Below, piece by piece: positions 48,913 through 58,459 of a stretch of 64,000 bases of DNA. Both the position numbers and the translations under genes were made by a program. Positions within the stretch are counted from its first letter, which is position 1; each line of letters begins with the position of its first letter. The stretch lies in NCBI GenBank assembly GCA_016841725.1, contig JAENYP010000006.1, forward strand, positions 124,001 to 188,000, in the 5' to 3' direction. Origin of the DNA: Thermincola carboxydiphila (GTDB lineage: Bacteria > Bacillota > Thermincolia > Thermincolales > UBA2595). Below the pieces are notes generated by a model. That model was not told the origin of the DNA. It was given only the letters and a program-made list of their open reading frames with translations, and did not search any database.

Positions 48913-49321
48913 GATTATTTTGGAGAAAATGGCTGCTTTACAGGGATATTATAAGGAATTAAAGGGACTGGAGCATATTTCATTTGAAGAGTATATGCAA
49001 AATAATCTTTATAAGCGAACGGTAGAGCGAATCATACAACTTATTGTCGAGGCAGCGACAGATATTAATAATATGCTGTTAAAAAGCTTAGATAAAGGCC
49101 CAACTGTTGACTACTATTCTTCGTTTATTGAGTTGGCGGAAGCCGGAATACTGCCGGTGGAATTCGCCATAAGCATAGCCCCGTCGACAGGGCTTAGAAA
49201 CATAATTGTCCATGAATACCAAAAGATAGATGACCGTAAAGTCCATAGTTCGATAAAATATACCCTTGATTACTATTTGAAATATATGAAGCTGATAAAT
49301 GATTACCTTAAGATAACCTGA
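48893..49321 (+). CDS. HEPN-domain ribonuclease toxin (DUF86/HepT-like)
   Basis: HepT-type toxins are RNases with an R-x4-6-H catalytic motif. This 142-residue protein has R102-N-I-I-V-H107-E-Y109, which is the R-x4-H-x-Y form; the Tyr is the residue AMPylated by MntA in characterised pairs. The rest is all-helical, including NLYKRTVERIIQLIVEAATD, a typical DUF86 segment. ATG start overlapping the MNT gene. A terminator follows at 49399, so the pair forms a closed operon. Confidence 0.88.
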   Translation: MVKIELEIILEKMAALQGYYKELKGLEHISFEEYMQNNLYKRTVERIIQLIVEAATDINNMLLKSLDKGPTVDYYSSFIELAEAGILPVEFAISIAPSTGLRNIIVHEYQKIDDRKVHSSIKYTLDYYLKYMKLINDYLKIT

Positions 49322-49398
49322 GACATATGTACTATCTCCGGGCCGAAATACCTCCTGAAAACAAAGAATACGAGGTAGACCGTTAACGGTTGTAAGCA

Positions 49399-49457
49399 AG
49401 TCCAACATCAGGTGACTGATAGCATTTGATGTTGGGCTTTTTATTTTTTTTAGTCGT
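49399..49457 (+). terminator. Terminator of the MNT-HEPN operon
   Basis: CCAACATCA pairs with TGATGTTGG over a long loop and is followed by gctttttatttttttt. Confidence 0.7.
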
Positions 49458-49534
49458 GTAGACATCTCTGACCATTCACCCATCTCTGCCTGCTTCAGTA
49501 TACTGTAATAGGGACTTGAAAGGGGGGGAGAGCA

Positions 49535-50302
49535 TTGAACAATGTTGTGGAGCTGAATGACATCGGAATGAAATACCAGTCCCTCAATGGAGAGATCCCT
49601 GCCCTGGAGCACATCAGTCTGAAGGTTCGCCAAGGGGAGTTTGTAAGTATTGTCGGTCCCAGCGGCTGTGGGAAATCGACCCTTTTATCGATAGTTTCCG
49701 GATTATTGCGCCCTACATCAGGCAGCGTTTTTGTAGAGAGTGAAAAGGTAATGGGCCCATCAAAAAAGATTGGCTATATGCTGCAAAAAGACCATTTGTT
49801 TGATTGGAGAACCATCACCCAGAATGTCCTTCTTGGCCTGGAAATTCAAAAAGCCGTTACGCCTGAAGCCAAGGAATATGCCGAACGTCTTCTTGTAACC
49901 TATGGTCTCTCTGAGTTCGGCCATAAGTACCCCAGCCAGCTTTCGGGGGGGATGAGACAGCGTGCTGCCCTTATTCGTACTCTGGTCACCAATCCACAGA
50001 TACTGCTTTTGGATGAAGCTTTTTCAGCACTGGATTATCAAACCCGTCTTGCTGTGAATGACGATATTTATGCCATCATAAAAAAAGAAAACAAAACAGC
50101 AATCATGGTTACCCATGATATTGCTGAAAGTATCAGCATGGCCGACCGGGTCATTGTCCTCACCCGCAGGCCGGGGACGGTAAAGAGCTGCCACACGATC
50201 ATATTCGGTTTGGACAAACGAACTCCCTTAAAATCAAGAAAGGTGCCTGAGTTCCAGACATATTTTGAGCAGATATGGAAGGAGCTGGACGTCCATGTTT
50301 AA
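49535..50302 (+). CDS. ABC importer ATP-binding protein (SsuB/TauB/ThiZ-like)
   Basis: Energises uptake by the permease and binding protein that follow. Starts with TTG after aggggggggag. The 255-residue protein has Walker A GPSGCGKST, Q-loop YMLQKDHLFDWRTI, signature LSGGMRQRAAL, Walker B ILLLDEAFSALD and H-loop MVTHDIAES. The QKDHLFDWRT form is typical of the nitrate/sulfonate/taurine/thiamin-precursor group. Overlaps the permease by 8 bases. Confidence 0.92.
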   Translation: MNNVVELNDIGMKYQSLNGEIPALEHISLKVRQGEFVSIVGPSGCGKSTLLSIVSGLLRPTSGSVFVESEKVMGPSKKIGYMLQKDHLFDWRTITQNVLLGLEIQKAVTPEAKEYAERLLVTYGLSEFGHKYPSQLSGGMRQRAALIRTLVTNPQILLLDEAFSALDYQTRLAVNDDIYAIIKKENKTAIMVTHDIAESISMADRVIVLTRRPGTVKSCHTIIFGLDKRTPLKSRKVPEFQTYFEQIWKELDVHV

Positions 50303-51134
50303 GCACCAAAAAAATTCAGTTGCATTACAGCCTCTGCCCATTTCCCCGGAACATCGGGATTACTTAAAACATGTCCGGCGTCAAAAAATCATGGTCGGAT
50401 TCACACAAGTTTTTATTTTAATCCTGGCCTTTGGTTTATGGGAGATTTGCGCGGCCTGCAAATTCGTGGACCCCTTTATCACCAGCCAGCCTTCGCGGGT
50501 TTTCAAGACCATGCTTATGCTCCACCAGGAAGGAGTGCTTATTGAACATATTGCTGTGACCTGCCTGGAAACCGTTATCGGCTTTGTCCTCGGAACGGTA
50601 TTGGGGACAATAGCAGCTATCGTATTATGGTGGTCAGAATTCATTTCCAAGGTTTCAGAACCTTATCTTGTCATCTTGAACAGCCTTCCTAAAATAGCTT
50701 TGGGACCCATTTTTATTGTCTGGATCGGAGCAGGGCCTGCCGCGATTATCGTGATGACCCTGGCTATTTCCCTGATTGTCACTATTCTTGAAGTACTGAA
50801 TGGCTTTTTGGCCATTGATAAGGAAAAGATCAAGCTTGTGCAGACATTTGGGGGTACCAAGCTTCAGGTGATGGCCAAAGTTATTCTCCCCGCGTCCCTG
50901 CCCACCATCATCAATGCATTGAAAATCAATGTCGGGTTATCCTGGGTCGGTGTAATCGTAGGCGAGTTTTTGGTTTCTAAAGCCGGATTAGGGTATCTAA
51001 TTGTTTATGGAGGGCAGGTTTTTAAGCTGGATCTGGTGATGACCAGTGTCTTAATCCTTGGTGTTGCTGCAGCATTAATGTACCAGGGGGTGGTTTACCT
51101 TGAAAAAATGCTTGTTAAAAGGCAGGGGCAATGA
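50295..51134 (+). CDS. ABC importer permease (SsuC/TauC/ThiX-like)
   Basis: Membrane subunit with about six transmembrane segments. The ATG at 50295 (MFKHQKNSVALQPLP) after aaggag is preferred to the ORF-track start, which lies deeper inside the ATPase gene. The BPD_transp_1 region contains LVILNSLPKIALGPIFIVW, a hallmark of this permease group, and the EAA-like loop with TFGGTKLQVMAKVILPASLP. Length 279. The substrate is set by the lipoprotein encoded 45 bp downstream. Confidence 0.92.
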   Translation: MFKHQKNSVALQPLPISPEHRDYLKHVRRQKIMVGFTQVFILILAFGLWEICAACKFVDPFITSQPSRVFKTMLMLHQEGVLIEHIAVTCLETVIGFVLGTVLGTIAAIVLWWSEFISKVSEPYLVILNSLPKIALGPIFIVWIGAGPAAIIVMTLAISLIVTILEVLNGFLAIDKEKIKLVQTFGGTKLQVMAKVILPASLPTIINALKINVGLSWVGVIVGEFLVSKAGLGYLIVYGGQVFKLDLVMTSVLILGVAAALMYQGVVYLEKMLVKRQGQ

Positions 51135-51179
51135 CTCGAAAAAATCAGATGAATTTAAAACAAGAAAGGGAGGGTAAAT

Positions 51180-52196
51180 ATGAAGAGGAAATGGTTTTTC
51201 TTCTTTCTTATTGCAATAATACTGGGAGCATTCTTAGGGATAAGCGGGTGCAGCCAACAAAACTCCCAGCATCAGCTAACAAAAATTCAGCTATCTGAAG
51301 TCACCCATTCCGTTTTTTATGCACCTCAATATGTTGCTTTAAGTCAGGGTTTCTTTGAGGAAGAAGGTCTGAAGATTGAGCTCTCTAACGGTCAGGGTGC
51401 CGATAAGGTCATGACCGCAGTACTGACCGGACAGGCAGATATAGGCTTTGCCGGGCCGGAAGCCAGTGTCTATGTCTATAATGAAGGAAAAGAAGATAAC
51501 AGTGTAGTCTTTGCCCAACTGACAAATGGTGATGGAACATTTTTAATGGGCAGGGAACCTGATCCCGATTTTAAATGGAGTGATGTTAAGGGTAAGACTA
51601 TTATCGGCGGGCGCAAAGGCGGAATGCCTGAAGTAATACTCCAGTATGTGCTGCGCAATAATGGCCTGAAACCTGGTGAAGATGTAATGATTGACACGAC
51701 CATGCAATTTGCAGCCATGCCAGGAGCCTTCATTGGGGGCCAGGGAGACTATGTCATTATCTTTGAGCCCACAGCATCACAGATGGAGAAAGAAGGGAAA
51801 GCCTATATCCTGGCCTCTTTGGGAAAATCCAGCGGAGAGGTACCTTATACAGCCTATTTTGCCCGGAAAAGCTATATTGAGCAAAACCCGGAAATCATTC
51901 AAAAGTTTACAAACGCTATCTATAAAGGACAGCGCTGGGTGGATACCCACACACCTGAAAAAATTGCCCAGGTCATCAAACCACATTTCCCTGACGCCGA
52001 CACTGAAATCTTAACGACTGTTGTCAAACGCTATAAAGAGCAAAATACATGGAAGAAGGACCCGATCCTCTCAGAGAATGATCTTGGGGTCCTGCAAAAG
52101 GCCCTTCAGGATGCCGGCGAACTTCAAAAAACGGCCCCCTACTCTGAAATTGTAACAACAAAATTCGCTGAGACCGCTATTGAAAACATAAGATGA
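51180..52196 (+). CDS. ABC importer substrate-binding lipoprotein (NMT1/SsuA/ThiY-like)
   Basis: The 338-residue protein has a lipoprotein signal with lipobox LGISGC (Cys24), so it is anchored to the outer face of the membrane. The mature part has the NMT1/THI5-like pattern (VTHSVFYAPQYVALSQGFFEEEGL, GQADIGFAGPEASVYVYNEG, YFARKSYIEQNP). These proteins bind small organic solutes such as sulfonates, taurine or thiamin pyrimidine precursors; the exact one cannot be chosen. The start follows aaagggagg. A similar gene order is common for such importers in Clostridia. Confidence 0.9.
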   Translation: MKRKWFFFFLIAIILGAFLGISGCSQQNSQHQLTKIQLSEVTHSVFYAPQYVALSQGFFEEEGLKIELSNGQGADKVMTAVLTGQADIGFAGPEASVYVYNEGKEDNSVVFAQLTNGDGTFLMGREPDPDFKWSDVKGKTIIGGRKGGMPEVILQYVLRNNGLKPGEDVMIDTTMQFAAMPGAFIGGQGDYVIIFEPTASQMEKEGKAYILASLGKSSGEVPYTAYFARKSYIEQNPEIIQKFTNAIYKGQRWVDTHTPEKIAQVIKPHFPDADTEILTTVVKRYKEQNTWKKDPILSENDLGVLQKALQDAGELQKTAPYSEIVTTKFAETAIENIR

Positions 52197-52197
52197 A

Positions 52198-52284
52198 GAA
52201 ATTACGGTAGGGGCAAATATTGCTTACATCAGGGTAACAGCACAGGACGGAACAACACAGAAGACAAACTACCGGTATGAAACC
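52198..52284 (+). pseudogene. Fragment of a cadherin-like beta-sandwich domain
   Basis: Directly after the binding-protein stop, the frame reads ITVGANIAYIRVTAQDGTTQ, resembling the end of a cadherin-like beta-sandwich unit such as the one in the 42522 protein. It has no start of its own. It may be a leftover of a deleted surface-protein gene. Confidence 0.5.
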
Positions 52285-52311
52285 CCTCTCATGGAGACAG
52301 GAGAGGGGTTT
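52280..52311 (+). terminator. Terminator after the importer operon
   Basis: AAACCCCTCTC and GAGAGGGGTTT form a perfect 11-bp stem with a 10-base loop; T-rich sequence follows. Confidence 0.8.
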
Positions 52312-52437
52312 ATCCATTTTAAAAAATTTACATGTTTCGACGTTATTTGCAGGAAAAATCTACTTTACAGAGGAATTTATTGTTTTATTAATGATTCGTA
52401 CTATTATCCAATTTTGCTCCAGAGGTGTATTTTGAGA

Positions 52438-55400
52438 ATGCTGATATATAAAAAGAGATTTATCACAGTATTAATCACTCTACTGGTTTTAGCTGTACTA
52501 TTTGTCATTGGTTTTTCTAGATTGGCAAAAGAGCATTACACGAAACCACGTATTCAAAAGGGTATTATGGATTTGTCTGATTGGAATCCGGGCAATGAGG
52601 TTAATCTTAACCTCAACGGCGAGTGGGAGTTTTATTGGCAAAAACTGCTTACTTACGATGACCTTTATAGCGATAATCTAGAACCGGACTTGTTTGCTGA
52701 GGTACCTAAGGTATGGAACAGTTACAATATTGACGGCAAAAGGTTACCCGGCTTCGGTGCTGCAACATACAGGCTGCAGGTAAAAAATGCGCCGGAAAAT
52801 CAGGAATTAGTTATTAGAATGCCGACAGTTTCTGCTGCTTATAAGCTGTACATAGATGATAAACTGGCAGGTTCCAATGGCAGGGTCGCCCTGGAAAAGC
52901 GGCATTTTTTACCGGAATACCGCCCTGTTATGACAGAATTTACCCCGCCTTCCGGAGACTTTGACATAATTATTCAGACAGCTAATTTTTCTTATGCCCG
53001 TGGTGGTGTATGGAATCCTATTTTTATGGGATCACATGAAAATATGGTCAAGTACGATAAAACCATAGGCTATAAGGATTTGTTCTTGGTTGGGGCTTTC
53101 CTGATCATGGCGCTCTACTATCTATGCATTTTTTTTATGCTGAAAGAAGGCAGGAGCAGTCTTTACTTTGCCTTGTTGTGCCTGATTGCCATAAGTATGA
53201 CTGTTATTTACGGAGATTTCATTATTAACCGAATTGTTCCTCAGGCCGGTTATCATGTTATAGTCGCCATAGATTATGCTGCGACAACCTGGGCTCCCAT
53301 AGTCCTTGTCTTTCTTATGGGAGAACTTTTTCCGGAGCAGGTTTCCAAAAAAATCAAAAAACTGTTAATAATCTATGCAGTTTTAACATTACTGCTTATC
53401 TTGTCATTTCCAATACATGTTTATACCGGTTTTTTATATATGTTTCAGACTGTGGGCCTTGTTACGGCGGGATATGCTGTCATTTGTGCCGCCATGGCTA
53501 TTGCCAAAAACCGGGGTGATTCAGTAATCATAGTGGCAGGAGCATTGCTTGTTACTTTGGGAGGCATCCATGATGTGCTTTATCATGACAACATTATCTC
53601 CTCTGATTTTGGGGAACTTTCTTCCTTTGGTTTTCTTATCTTTCTTTTCCTGAATGCCATTATCCTGGCAAGACGATTCTCAGAAGCCTTCAAAGAGTCG
53701 AAACTGCTGTCAGAAAAGCTGATGAAGCTTGATAAAATGAAGGACGAGTTTCTTGCCAACACATCCCATGAACTGAGGACTCCGCTCAATGCCATGATAA
53801 ATATTGCTGACGGAATATCCCGGGGAACGGAGGGAGCGGTAAATGAAAAACAGAAAGCCGCACTTGGCCTGATTACCGGCAGCGGGAAGCGCCTGACCAA
53901 TCTCATAAATGATATTCTGGATTATGCCAAACTTAAAAACTTCGACCTCCAGTTAAATTTCAGGACGGTAAATGTGAAGCGTATTGCTGAAAGCGTTGTC
54001 AATGTACTTGGAAGGTTAAATAAAACCGAAAGTGTCCGGATGCTTATTGATATTCCCGATGACCTCCCTGACATTCATGCAGATGAAAACAGGCTGCTCC
54101 AGATTTTATACAACCTTGTGGGAAATGCCGTTAAATTTACGGAAACAGGATATATCAGGATATCGGCAGCCCAGACGGACAATAGGGTTGAAATTTGTGT
54201 CGAAGATACGGGAATTGGAATTCCTGAAGACGAACTTGACACTGTATTTGAATCTTTCCGGCAGATTGAAAATTCCCTGACCCGAAAAAGCGAAGGCACA
54301 GGATTAGGTCTTTCTGTAACCAAATATCTGGTTGAAGCCCACGGCGGGGAAATTCGTGTGGAATCGGAGGCAGGGGCGGGTTCAAAATTCTGTTTCTCTG
54401 TTCCTGTGGCCACAGAAGCTGTCAAAGAAAAATCATGGCTGTATGACAGAGTTGAAGCCGAAATAGCGGCTGCCGAAGACACCGGAAATTACCCTGATAT
54501 GCTTTCATGCAGGTATGGGGGGGAAGGCCCCCATATCATGCTGGTGGATGATAACAACTCCAACCTTATATCCCTGGCCGGGATTCTTAAGATGGAAAAC
54601 TATGCAGTCACTGCTGTTGCTTCAAGTGAGCAATTTTTTGAAGAATTTAAAGCGGCAGGCGATGTCAGCCTTGTCATCCTGGATGTAATGCTGCCAGGCC
54701 TGTCGGGGTATGAGATATGCCGTGAAATCAGAAAAACCTTTACTGTTTCTGAGCTTCCTGTACTGATGCTGACAGCCAGGACAACCACTCAGGACATCGT
54801 TATGGGTATGGAAGCTGGAGCCAATGATTATCTTGCCAAGCCTTTTGATACAGACGAGCTTTTAGCAAGGGTAAAGACCCTTATCCAGCTCAAGCAGTCG
54901 GCAGACAGGGCCAGGGCTTCCGAATTAGCCTTTTTGCAGGCTCAGATTAAACCACACTTTTTGTATAATGCTTTAAACACTTTTGTTTCAATTTCACAAT
55001 ATGACATAGATAAAGCCAGAAACCTGATTATAGATTTTGGGAATTATTTAAGAAGAACCTTTGATTTCAAAGATTTAAGCCAGCTTGCCCCACTGCGGAA
55101 TGAACTGGAGCTTGTCAGGTCATATCTTGAGATTGAGAAGGCGCGTTTTGAAGAAAGGATTGAAGTAGTCTATGACCTGACAGATGATCTGGAAGTGCGG
55201 GTTCCGATACTGGTATTACAGCCTATTGTAGAAAATGCGGTGATACATGGCATATTACCACAAGAAGAAGGCGGACGTATTGAAATCGGTATAAAAAGGG
55301 ATGAAACAGCTTTGTGTTTTAGGGTTAAGGACAATGGCGCCGGTATGGATATGGAAAAGGAGGGCGGAATTTTTGAACATAAATTCGGAAGCGGTGTCGG

Positions 55401-55530
55401 CCTGTCCAATATAGATAACAGGCTGAGGAAACTTTACGGAAAGGGACTGCAGATGAAAAGCAGTCCGGGGAGGGGAACTGAAGTCACATGGTCTGTTCCG
55501 ATAAGACGCGGTGAAAGAGAGGGGTTTTAA
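52438..55530 (+). CDS. Hybrid sensor with two histidine kinase modules and a receiver
   Basis: Membrane sensor kinase, about 1030 residues from ATG 52438 (TTG 52432 also possible); the ORF-track start reaches into the preceding terminator and is unlikely. In order: an N-terminal membrane anchor; a 7TMR-DISM-type extracellular domain (LNGEWEFYWQKLL); about seven transmembrane segments; HisKA with H444 in SHELRTPLNAM; HATPase (DTGIGIPEDELD); a receiver with D749 in LDVMLPGLSGYE; then a LytS-type kinase with H840 in QIKPHFLYNALNTF and a second HATPase. The next gene, 23 bp downstream, is its probable response regulator. Confidence 0.9.
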   Translation: MLIYKKRFITVLITLLVLAVLFVIGFSRLAKEHYTKPRIQKGIMDLSDWNPGNEVNLNLNGEWEFYWQKLLTYDDLYSDNLEPDLFAEVPKVWNSYNIDGKRLPGFGAATYRLQVKNAPENQELVIRMPTVSAAYKLYIDDKLAGSNGRVALEKRHFLPEYRPVMTEFTPPSGDFDIIIQTANFSYARGGVWNPIFMGSHENMVKYDKTIGYKDLFLVGAFLIMALYYLCIFFMLKEGRSSLYFALLCLIAISMTVIYGDFIINRIVPQAGYHVIVAIDYAATTWAPIVLVFLMGELFPEQVSKKIKKLLIIYAVLTLLLILSFPIHVYTGFLYMFQTVGLVTAGYAVICAAMAIAKNRGDSVIIVAGALLVTLGGIHDVLYHDNIISSDFGELSSFGFLIFLFLNAIILARRFSEAFKESKLLSEKLMKLDKMKDEFLANTSHELRTPLNAMINIADGISRGTEGAVNEKQKAALGLITGSGKRLTNLINDILDYAKLKNFDLQLNFRTVNVKRIAESVVNVLGRLNKTESVRMLIDIPDDLPDIHADENRLLQILYNLVGNAVKFTETGYIRISAAQTDNRVEICVEDTGIGIPEDELDTVFESFRQIENSLTRKSEGTGLGLSVTKYLVEAHGGEIRVESEAGAGSKFCFSVPVATEAVKEKSWLYDRVEAEIAAAEDTGNYPDMLSCRYGGEGPHIMLVDDNNSNLISLAGILKMENYAVTAVASSEQFFEEFKAAGDVSLVILDVMLPGLSGYEICREIRKTFTVSELPVLMLTARTTTQDIVMGMEAGANDYLAKPFDTDELLARVKTLIQLKQSADRARASELAFLQAQIKPHFLYNALNTFVSISQYDIDKARNLIIDFGNYLRRTFDFKDLSQLAPLRNELELVRSYLEIEKARFEERIEVVYDLTDDLEVRVPILVLQPIVENAVIHGILPQEEGGRIEIGIKRDETALCFRVKDNGAGMDMEKEGGIFEHKFGSGVGLSNIDNRLRKLYGKGLQMKSSPGRGTEVTWSVPIRRGEREGF

Positions 55531-55553
55531 CAGACCGGAAGGGAGTGCATTAA

Positions 55554-56651
55554 GTGGTAACAGCAGTTCTGGTGGATGATGAAAGACCGGCGCTTCGGGG
55601 ACTTGAATTTTTTTTAAGACCTTATCCGGAGATTTCAGTAGTGGGAATGTATATAAATCCACTTACAGCTTTAGATGAGATAGGACGATTAAGACCTGAG
55701 GCTGTGTTTCTCGATATCAATATGCCGCAGCTAAAAGGAGTTGACCTGGCTTCCAAAATACTGGATGTGAGCCCGGACACGAATATTGTTTTTGTAACCG
55801 CCTTTGACCAATATGCTGTCGAAGCCTTTGAACTCCATGCGTTGGACTACATATTAAAACCTATTAATCAGGAACGTTTAAGGAAAACCGTAGAGCGTTT
55901 GGTGCAAAAGAAACCTTTGCTAAAGGAAAAGAGTGCAGGGAGGCTTCAAATAAAATGTCTGGGGCGGTTTCAGGTAACCTGGGAAGGCCAGGAACCTATT
56001 AAGTGGCGCACTGAGAAAACAAAAGAGCTTTTTGCATTTTTGCTTTATAACCAGGGACGGGATGTCTCCAAAGACGAGCTTTTAGACAGGCTCTGGACGG
56101 AGATTGATCCTGAAAAGGCCATCCGGCAGCTCTACAATGGAATTTATTATATCCGTAAGGCTTTGGAGGAATATGACGTAGACAGAAGTCTGATATGTAT
56201 TGACAGCAATTATAATTTAAAGTTGGGACCGGTCGATTTTGATGTAAAGAATTTCTGTGATCTGAAGAATAGCGCCGGACCTGACAATTTAGAGACACTG
56301 GAAGTAATGGAAATTCTATATGCAGGCGATTATCTGGAAGGTGAAGACTACCTATGGGCGGATTCTGAAAGAGAGAGCCTGGCAAGGCTGTACCAACAGT
56401 GCCTGATAAAAATTTCCCAACTGTATATTAAGAAAAAGTATTTTGAAAAGGCAGAGAGCATTCTAATCAAAGCATATCTTAAAAACCCTTATGAAGAAAT
56501 TATTACCGAACTTCTGCTGAGACTTTATACTGAAACAGGTGAAAAAAGCAAAGCAGTAATACACTTCAATTCATATTCAAAGCTCTTGCAGGAAGACCTC
56601 GGTATTAAACCAAATGATAAATTATTTCAAATCTACCAATCTATAAAATAG
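55554..56651 (+). CDS. Response regulator with SARP-type DNA-binding and BTAD domains
   Basis: Transcription regulator of 365 residues, GTG start after ggaaggg. Receiver domain at about 1-120 with D54 in FLDINMPQLKG and K in LDYILKPI. A winged helix of the OmpR/SARP type follows (LQIKCLGRFQVTWEGQEPIKW, DVSKDELLDRLWTEIDPEKAIRQLY). A bacterial transcriptional activation domain with TPR-like helices forms the C-terminus. Such CheY-SARP proteins are partners of LytS-type kinases. The receiver presumably takes phosphate from the kinase upstream. Confidence 0.9.
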   Translation: MVTAVLVDDERPALRGLEFFLRPYPEISVVGMYINPLTALDEIGRLRPEAVFLDINMPQLKGVDLASKILDVSPDTNIVFVTAFDQYAVEAFELHALDYILKPINQERLRKTVERLVQKKPLLKEKSAGRLQIKCLGRFQVTWEGQEPIKWRTEKTKELFAFLLYNQGRDVSKDELLDRLWTEIDPEKAIRQLYNGIYYIRKALEEYDVDRSLICIDSNYNLKLGPVDFDVKNFCDLKNSAGPDNLETLEVMEILYAGDYLEGEDYLWADSERESLARLYQQCLIKISQLYIKKKYFEKAESILIKAYLKNPYEEIITELLLRLYTETGEKSKAVIHFNSYSKLLQEDLGIKPNDKLFQIYQSIK

Positions 56652-56659
56652 CTAAGACA

Positions 56660-56710
56660 TAAAAAGCTGTTGGCCTGTCATATCCTGACAGAGCGACGGC
56701 TTTTTTCTTA
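56660..56710 (+). terminator. Terminator of the kinase-SARP operon
   Basis: AAAGC...CTGTCA and TGACAG...GCTTTTTT form an imperfect long stem ending in T residues. Confidence 0.7.
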
Positions 56711-56840
56711 ATACAAATAGATATAGCAATTATAGAAACAAATAGAGCAATAATTGAAACCATTTATAATAGATAAAAACATAAAATATAAGGTGAGGGT
56801 AAAACAACATAAAAATGAACCATAAAAAGGAGGAGTAATA

Positions 56841-58445
56841 TTGATTACAAAAAAATGTTTTTTGAAGTCTGCAAAAGTAATGATAATATTTACTTTCTTA
56901 ATATTATCATTACTTGTATTGAGTGCGGTACCTGTATATGCAGCTTCTACTTGGGAAACGGTAGGCAGTACAGGATTTTCCGCAGGGTGGTCAGAGTATA
57001 CCTCAATGGCCATGGACAGCAGCGGAAAGCCTTACGTGGTATATCAGGATGACGGAAATGGTCTAAAGGCAACAGTGATGAAGTATAATGGAACCAGTTG
57101 GCAAGCCGTAGGAGATCCAGGGTTTTCAGCAGGTATGGTACGTTATACTTCAATAGCGATAGACGGTAGTGGGATGCCTTATGTGGTATATAGAGATGAG
57201 GCAAATGATAATAAGGCAACAGTGATGAAGTATAATGGAACCAGTTGGCAAGTCGTAGGAAACGCAGGCTTCTCCGCAGGTACGGCTGATTATACTTCAA
57301 TAGCAATAGACGACAACGGAACCCCTTATGTGGTATATCAAGACGGAGGAAATGACGTCAAAGCTACGGTTATGAAGTATAATGGAACCAGTTGGGAAGC
57401 GGTAGGAAGTGCAGGTTTCTCACCAGGAGGGGTAGAGTATACGTCGATAGCTATAGACAATAGTGGGAAATTATATGTCGCCTACAGGGACGGTTATGAG
57501 CTTTATAATAATAAGGCAACAGTGATGAAGTATAATGGAACCAGTTGGGAAGCCATAGGAAACCCGGGATTTTCAGCAGGTAAAGCAGCATATACTTCAT
57601 TAGCCATAGATGATACCGGGACACTTTATGTGGCTTATCAGGATCTTGGAATGGATTATAAAGCCACAGTAATGACGTACAGTGGGAATAGTTGGGAAGT
57701 AGTGGGAAATGCAGGTTTTTCACCAAGCTGGGCAGTTACTACTTCAATAGCCATAGACGGCAGCGGAACCCCTTATGTAGCATATAAAGACGTAGGAAGC
57801 AATGATAAAGCTTCAGTAATGAAGTATAATGGAACACGTTGGGAAAGCGTAGGCAGTCCAGGTTTTTCAGCAGGTGGAACAAATTATACTTCAATAGCGA
57901 TTGACGGTAGTGGAGTGCTTTATGTGGCATATATGGATGGCGAAAACAGTGGGAAGACAACAGTGATGAAGTATGGCTCAACAGTTCCCGCTGCAACAAC
58001 TCCACCTGTTACAGGCATTATGGCAACCAAATCAAATGTTAATGTTATTGTAAATGGCAAAGCAGTCAGTTTTGATGCTTACAACATAAATGGTAACAAT
58101 TATTTCAAGCTTCGTGACATTGCTATGGCTTTAAATAGTTCTAATAAACAGTTTGAAATAACATGGGATAATACGGCAAAAGCCATTAATCTAATTGGCC
58201 AAAAGGCTTATTCACCTGTTGGCGGGGAACTTAGTATGACTACAGGGCCATCTAAAACAGAGGCAAAGTTGTCAACCGCAACAGTACTGTTAAATAGCCA
58301 AGAGATATCTGTAGTAGCATACAACATCAACGGCAACAATTACTTTAAGCTTCGTGACTTGGGAAAAACCCTAAACTTTGGAATTACTTGGGATGGTACT
58401 ACACAGACGATAGGAATTGATGCATCGAGTAATTATGTTGAGTGA
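56841..58445 (+). CDS. Secreted beta-propeller-like repeat protein with two stalk domains
   Basis: 534 residues; TTG start after aaaggagg. A signal peptide (IIFTFLILSLLVLSAVPVYA) precedes about eight repeats of roughly 45 residues, each like YTSIAIDGSGTPYVVYQD followed by ATVMKYNGTSWEVVG. These look like propeller blades. Two copper amine oxidase N-like units end the protein (AYNINGNNYFKLRDIAMAL and AYNINGNNYFKLRDLGKTL). The repeats are close in sequence at both DNA and protein level, so the number of blades may vary between strains. The function is unknown; a surface or sugar-binding role is conceivable. Confidence 0.8.
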   Translation: MITKKCFLKSAKVMIIFTFLILSLLVLSAVPVYAASTWETVGSTGFSAGWSEYTSMAMDSSGKPYVVYQDDGNGLKATVMKYNGTSWQAVGDPGFSAGMVRYTSIAIDGSGMPYVVYRDEANDNKATVMKYNGTSWQVVGNAGFSAGTADYTSIAIDDNGTPYVVYQDGGNDVKATVMKYNGTSWEAVGSAGFSPGGVEYTSIAIDNSGKLYVAYRDGYELYNNKATVMKYNGTSWEAIGNPGFSAGKAAYTSLAIDDTGTLYVAYQDLGMDYKATVMTYSGNSWEVVGNAGFSPSWAVTTSIAIDGSGTPYVAYKDVGSNDKASVMKYNGTRWESVGSPGFSAGGTNYTSIAIDGSGVLYVAYMDGENSGKTTVMKYGSTVPAATTPPVTGIMATKSNVNVIVNGKAVSFDAYNINGNNYFKLRDIAMALNSSNKQFEITWDNTAKAINLIGQKAYSPVGGELSMTTGPSKTEAKLSTATVLLNSQEISVVAYNINGNNYFKLRDLGKTLNFGITWDGTTQTIGIDASSNYVE

Positions 58446-58459
58446 TAAATATAGTTTAG

